From JAOPZW01 sp963851295 (GTDB lineage: Bacteria > Actinomycetota > Thermoleophilia > Solirubrobacterales > Solirubrobacteraceae): a stretch of 64,000 nt of DNA. A program made the translations under genes and the position numbers. The first letter of the stretch is position 1. Every line of letters starts with the position of its first letter. The stretch is from the NCBI GenBank assembly GCA_963851295.1, contig CAWKOS010000001.1:744001-808000 (forward strand), in the 5' to 3' direction. This document shows positions 63,513 through 64,000 of this stretch, piece by piece. The notes beneath the pieces are model-generated. The model ran no database searches and was not told the DNA's origin. It saw only the letters and a list, made by a program, of their open reading frames with translations.

Positions 63513-64000
63513 TCAGGTCACCTGGTACAGCGGCCCGTCGCCGCCTTCCGGCGTCGTCAGCCGGCCGCCCTTGGCCGTGATCGCCCCGCACTGCACGCAG
63601 TTGGTGTAGTTGACGATCACGTCGACGTTGCCGAATTCGTCCCCCCCACCCGCGTCCTCGGGGACCTCGTAGACGCCCGCCGGGCACATCCACGCCCACG
63701 CCTCGGCCACCTCGCGCGGCACGTTCTCGCGCACGCGGATGTGGTTGGGCGCGTCGTCGCGGGTGGCGTTGCCCGTGATGTAGACGCTCGAGAGCTTGTC
63801 GAAGGTGTACTTGCCGTCGGGCTTGGGATAGCCGTCCTTCTTGTCGCCCAGGCTGACGGGCGACTCGGCGTCGCGGTGGTTGGCCCACCGTCCGCCCGGG
63901 AAGCGGCCCTTGGAGATGACCATCGCGTTGGTGATGGCGCCGCCCACGAAGAAGCCCTTGGCGAAGGGCTGCTTCATGTTGCGCGACTCGTAGAGCTCCT
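63513..64000 (-). CDS. electron transfer flavoprotein-quinone oxidoreductase, C-terminal part (partial)
   Basis: Cut by the right edge: the frame is open to base 64000, so the first 160 or so codons seen are the C-terminus (ELYESRNMKQPFAKGFFVGG near the edge). YTFDKLSSVYITGNATRDDA, VAEAWAWMCPAGVYEV, NYTNCVQCGAITAKGG and TTPEGGDGPLY match the ferredoxin-like end of ETF-QO, which passes electrons from ETF to the quinone pool. Of the four cluster Cys, only three are seen: the third Cys of CxxCxxC is Ile (CVQCGAI). Confidence 0.75.
   Translation of the reverse strand, partial: ELYESRNMKQPFAKGFFVGGAITNAMVISKGRFPGGRWANHRDAESPVSLGDKKDGYPKPDGKYTFDKLSSVYITGNATRDDAPNHIRVRENVPREVAEAWAWMCPAGVYEVPEDAGGGDEFGNVDVIVNYTNCVQCGAITAKGGRLTTPEGGDGPLYQVT

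Overview
The window is about 64 kb of very GC-rich, gene-dense DNA. It uses many GTG starts and 4-base ATGA/GTGA stop-start overlaps, and has no rRNA or tRNA gene that I could see. Actinobacterial traits include F420-type oxidoreductases, a CtaG-type cytochrome oxidase assembly protein, an R2lox beside a TetR regulator, and the order rpmE-prfA-prmC-tsaC-glyA-wecA with an atp operon on the same strand. Together they point to the Actinomycetota, most likely a deep lineage such as Thermoleophilia (Solirubrobacterales). The lineage is inference; I ran no search.

Layout. (1) 0-15 kb, housekeeping and signalling: an EAL/HDOD fragment, DedA, hibernation factor, ComF, CtaG, a UTP-sugar uridylyltransferase, two tandem adenosylhomocysteinase-family genes with a MerR gene upstream, an amidase, and an HD-GYP/LuxR fusion. 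(2) 15-23.5 kb, a minus-strand envelope-polysaccharide block: phosphoglucose/phosphomannose isomerase, NDP-sugar pyrophosphorylase, UDP-glucose dehydrogenase carrying a 457-residue intein, and two LytR-CpsA-Psr proteins. (3) 23.5-31.7 kb, mixed metabolism: M20 peptidase, adenine deaminase, small F420/PPOX and SRPBCC proteins, a LuxR regulator and a flavin monooxygenase. (4) 31.7-38.9 kb, the complete F1Fo ATP synthase operon (minus strand). (5) 39-48 kb, a mostly plus-strand block: DUF4129-MoxR-DUF58, two CrcB fluoride channels with a triple-DUF190 protein, a CDF metal exporter and F420 enzymes. (6) 47.7-54.5 kb, BlaI/M56 pair, GNAT, a frameshifted phosphoesterase, a secreted glycosidase-like protein, and R2lox/TetR. 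(7) 54.5-62.7 kb, the translation/cell-wall cluster wecA-glyA-rpiB-epimerase-tsaC-prmC-prfA-DUF1385-rpmE. The right edge cuts an ETF-quinone oxidoreductase.

The most unusual items are the following. The intein sits exactly at the catalytic cysteine of UDP-glucose dehydrogenase. A family of long intergenic inverted-repeat elements shares an ACCGAGGGA box (four copies near 4.0, 14.9, 30.4 and 57.3 kb), and one copy abuts a gene that has lost its 5' half. A short adenosylhomocysteinase paralogue has lost the catalytic Lys and Asp. The R2lox keeps all metal ligands and the Val/Tyr cross-link pair, and faces its TetR across a perfect palindrome. Two genes (metallophosphoesterase, epimerase) each carry a single-base frameshift, which may be sequence error or true decay.
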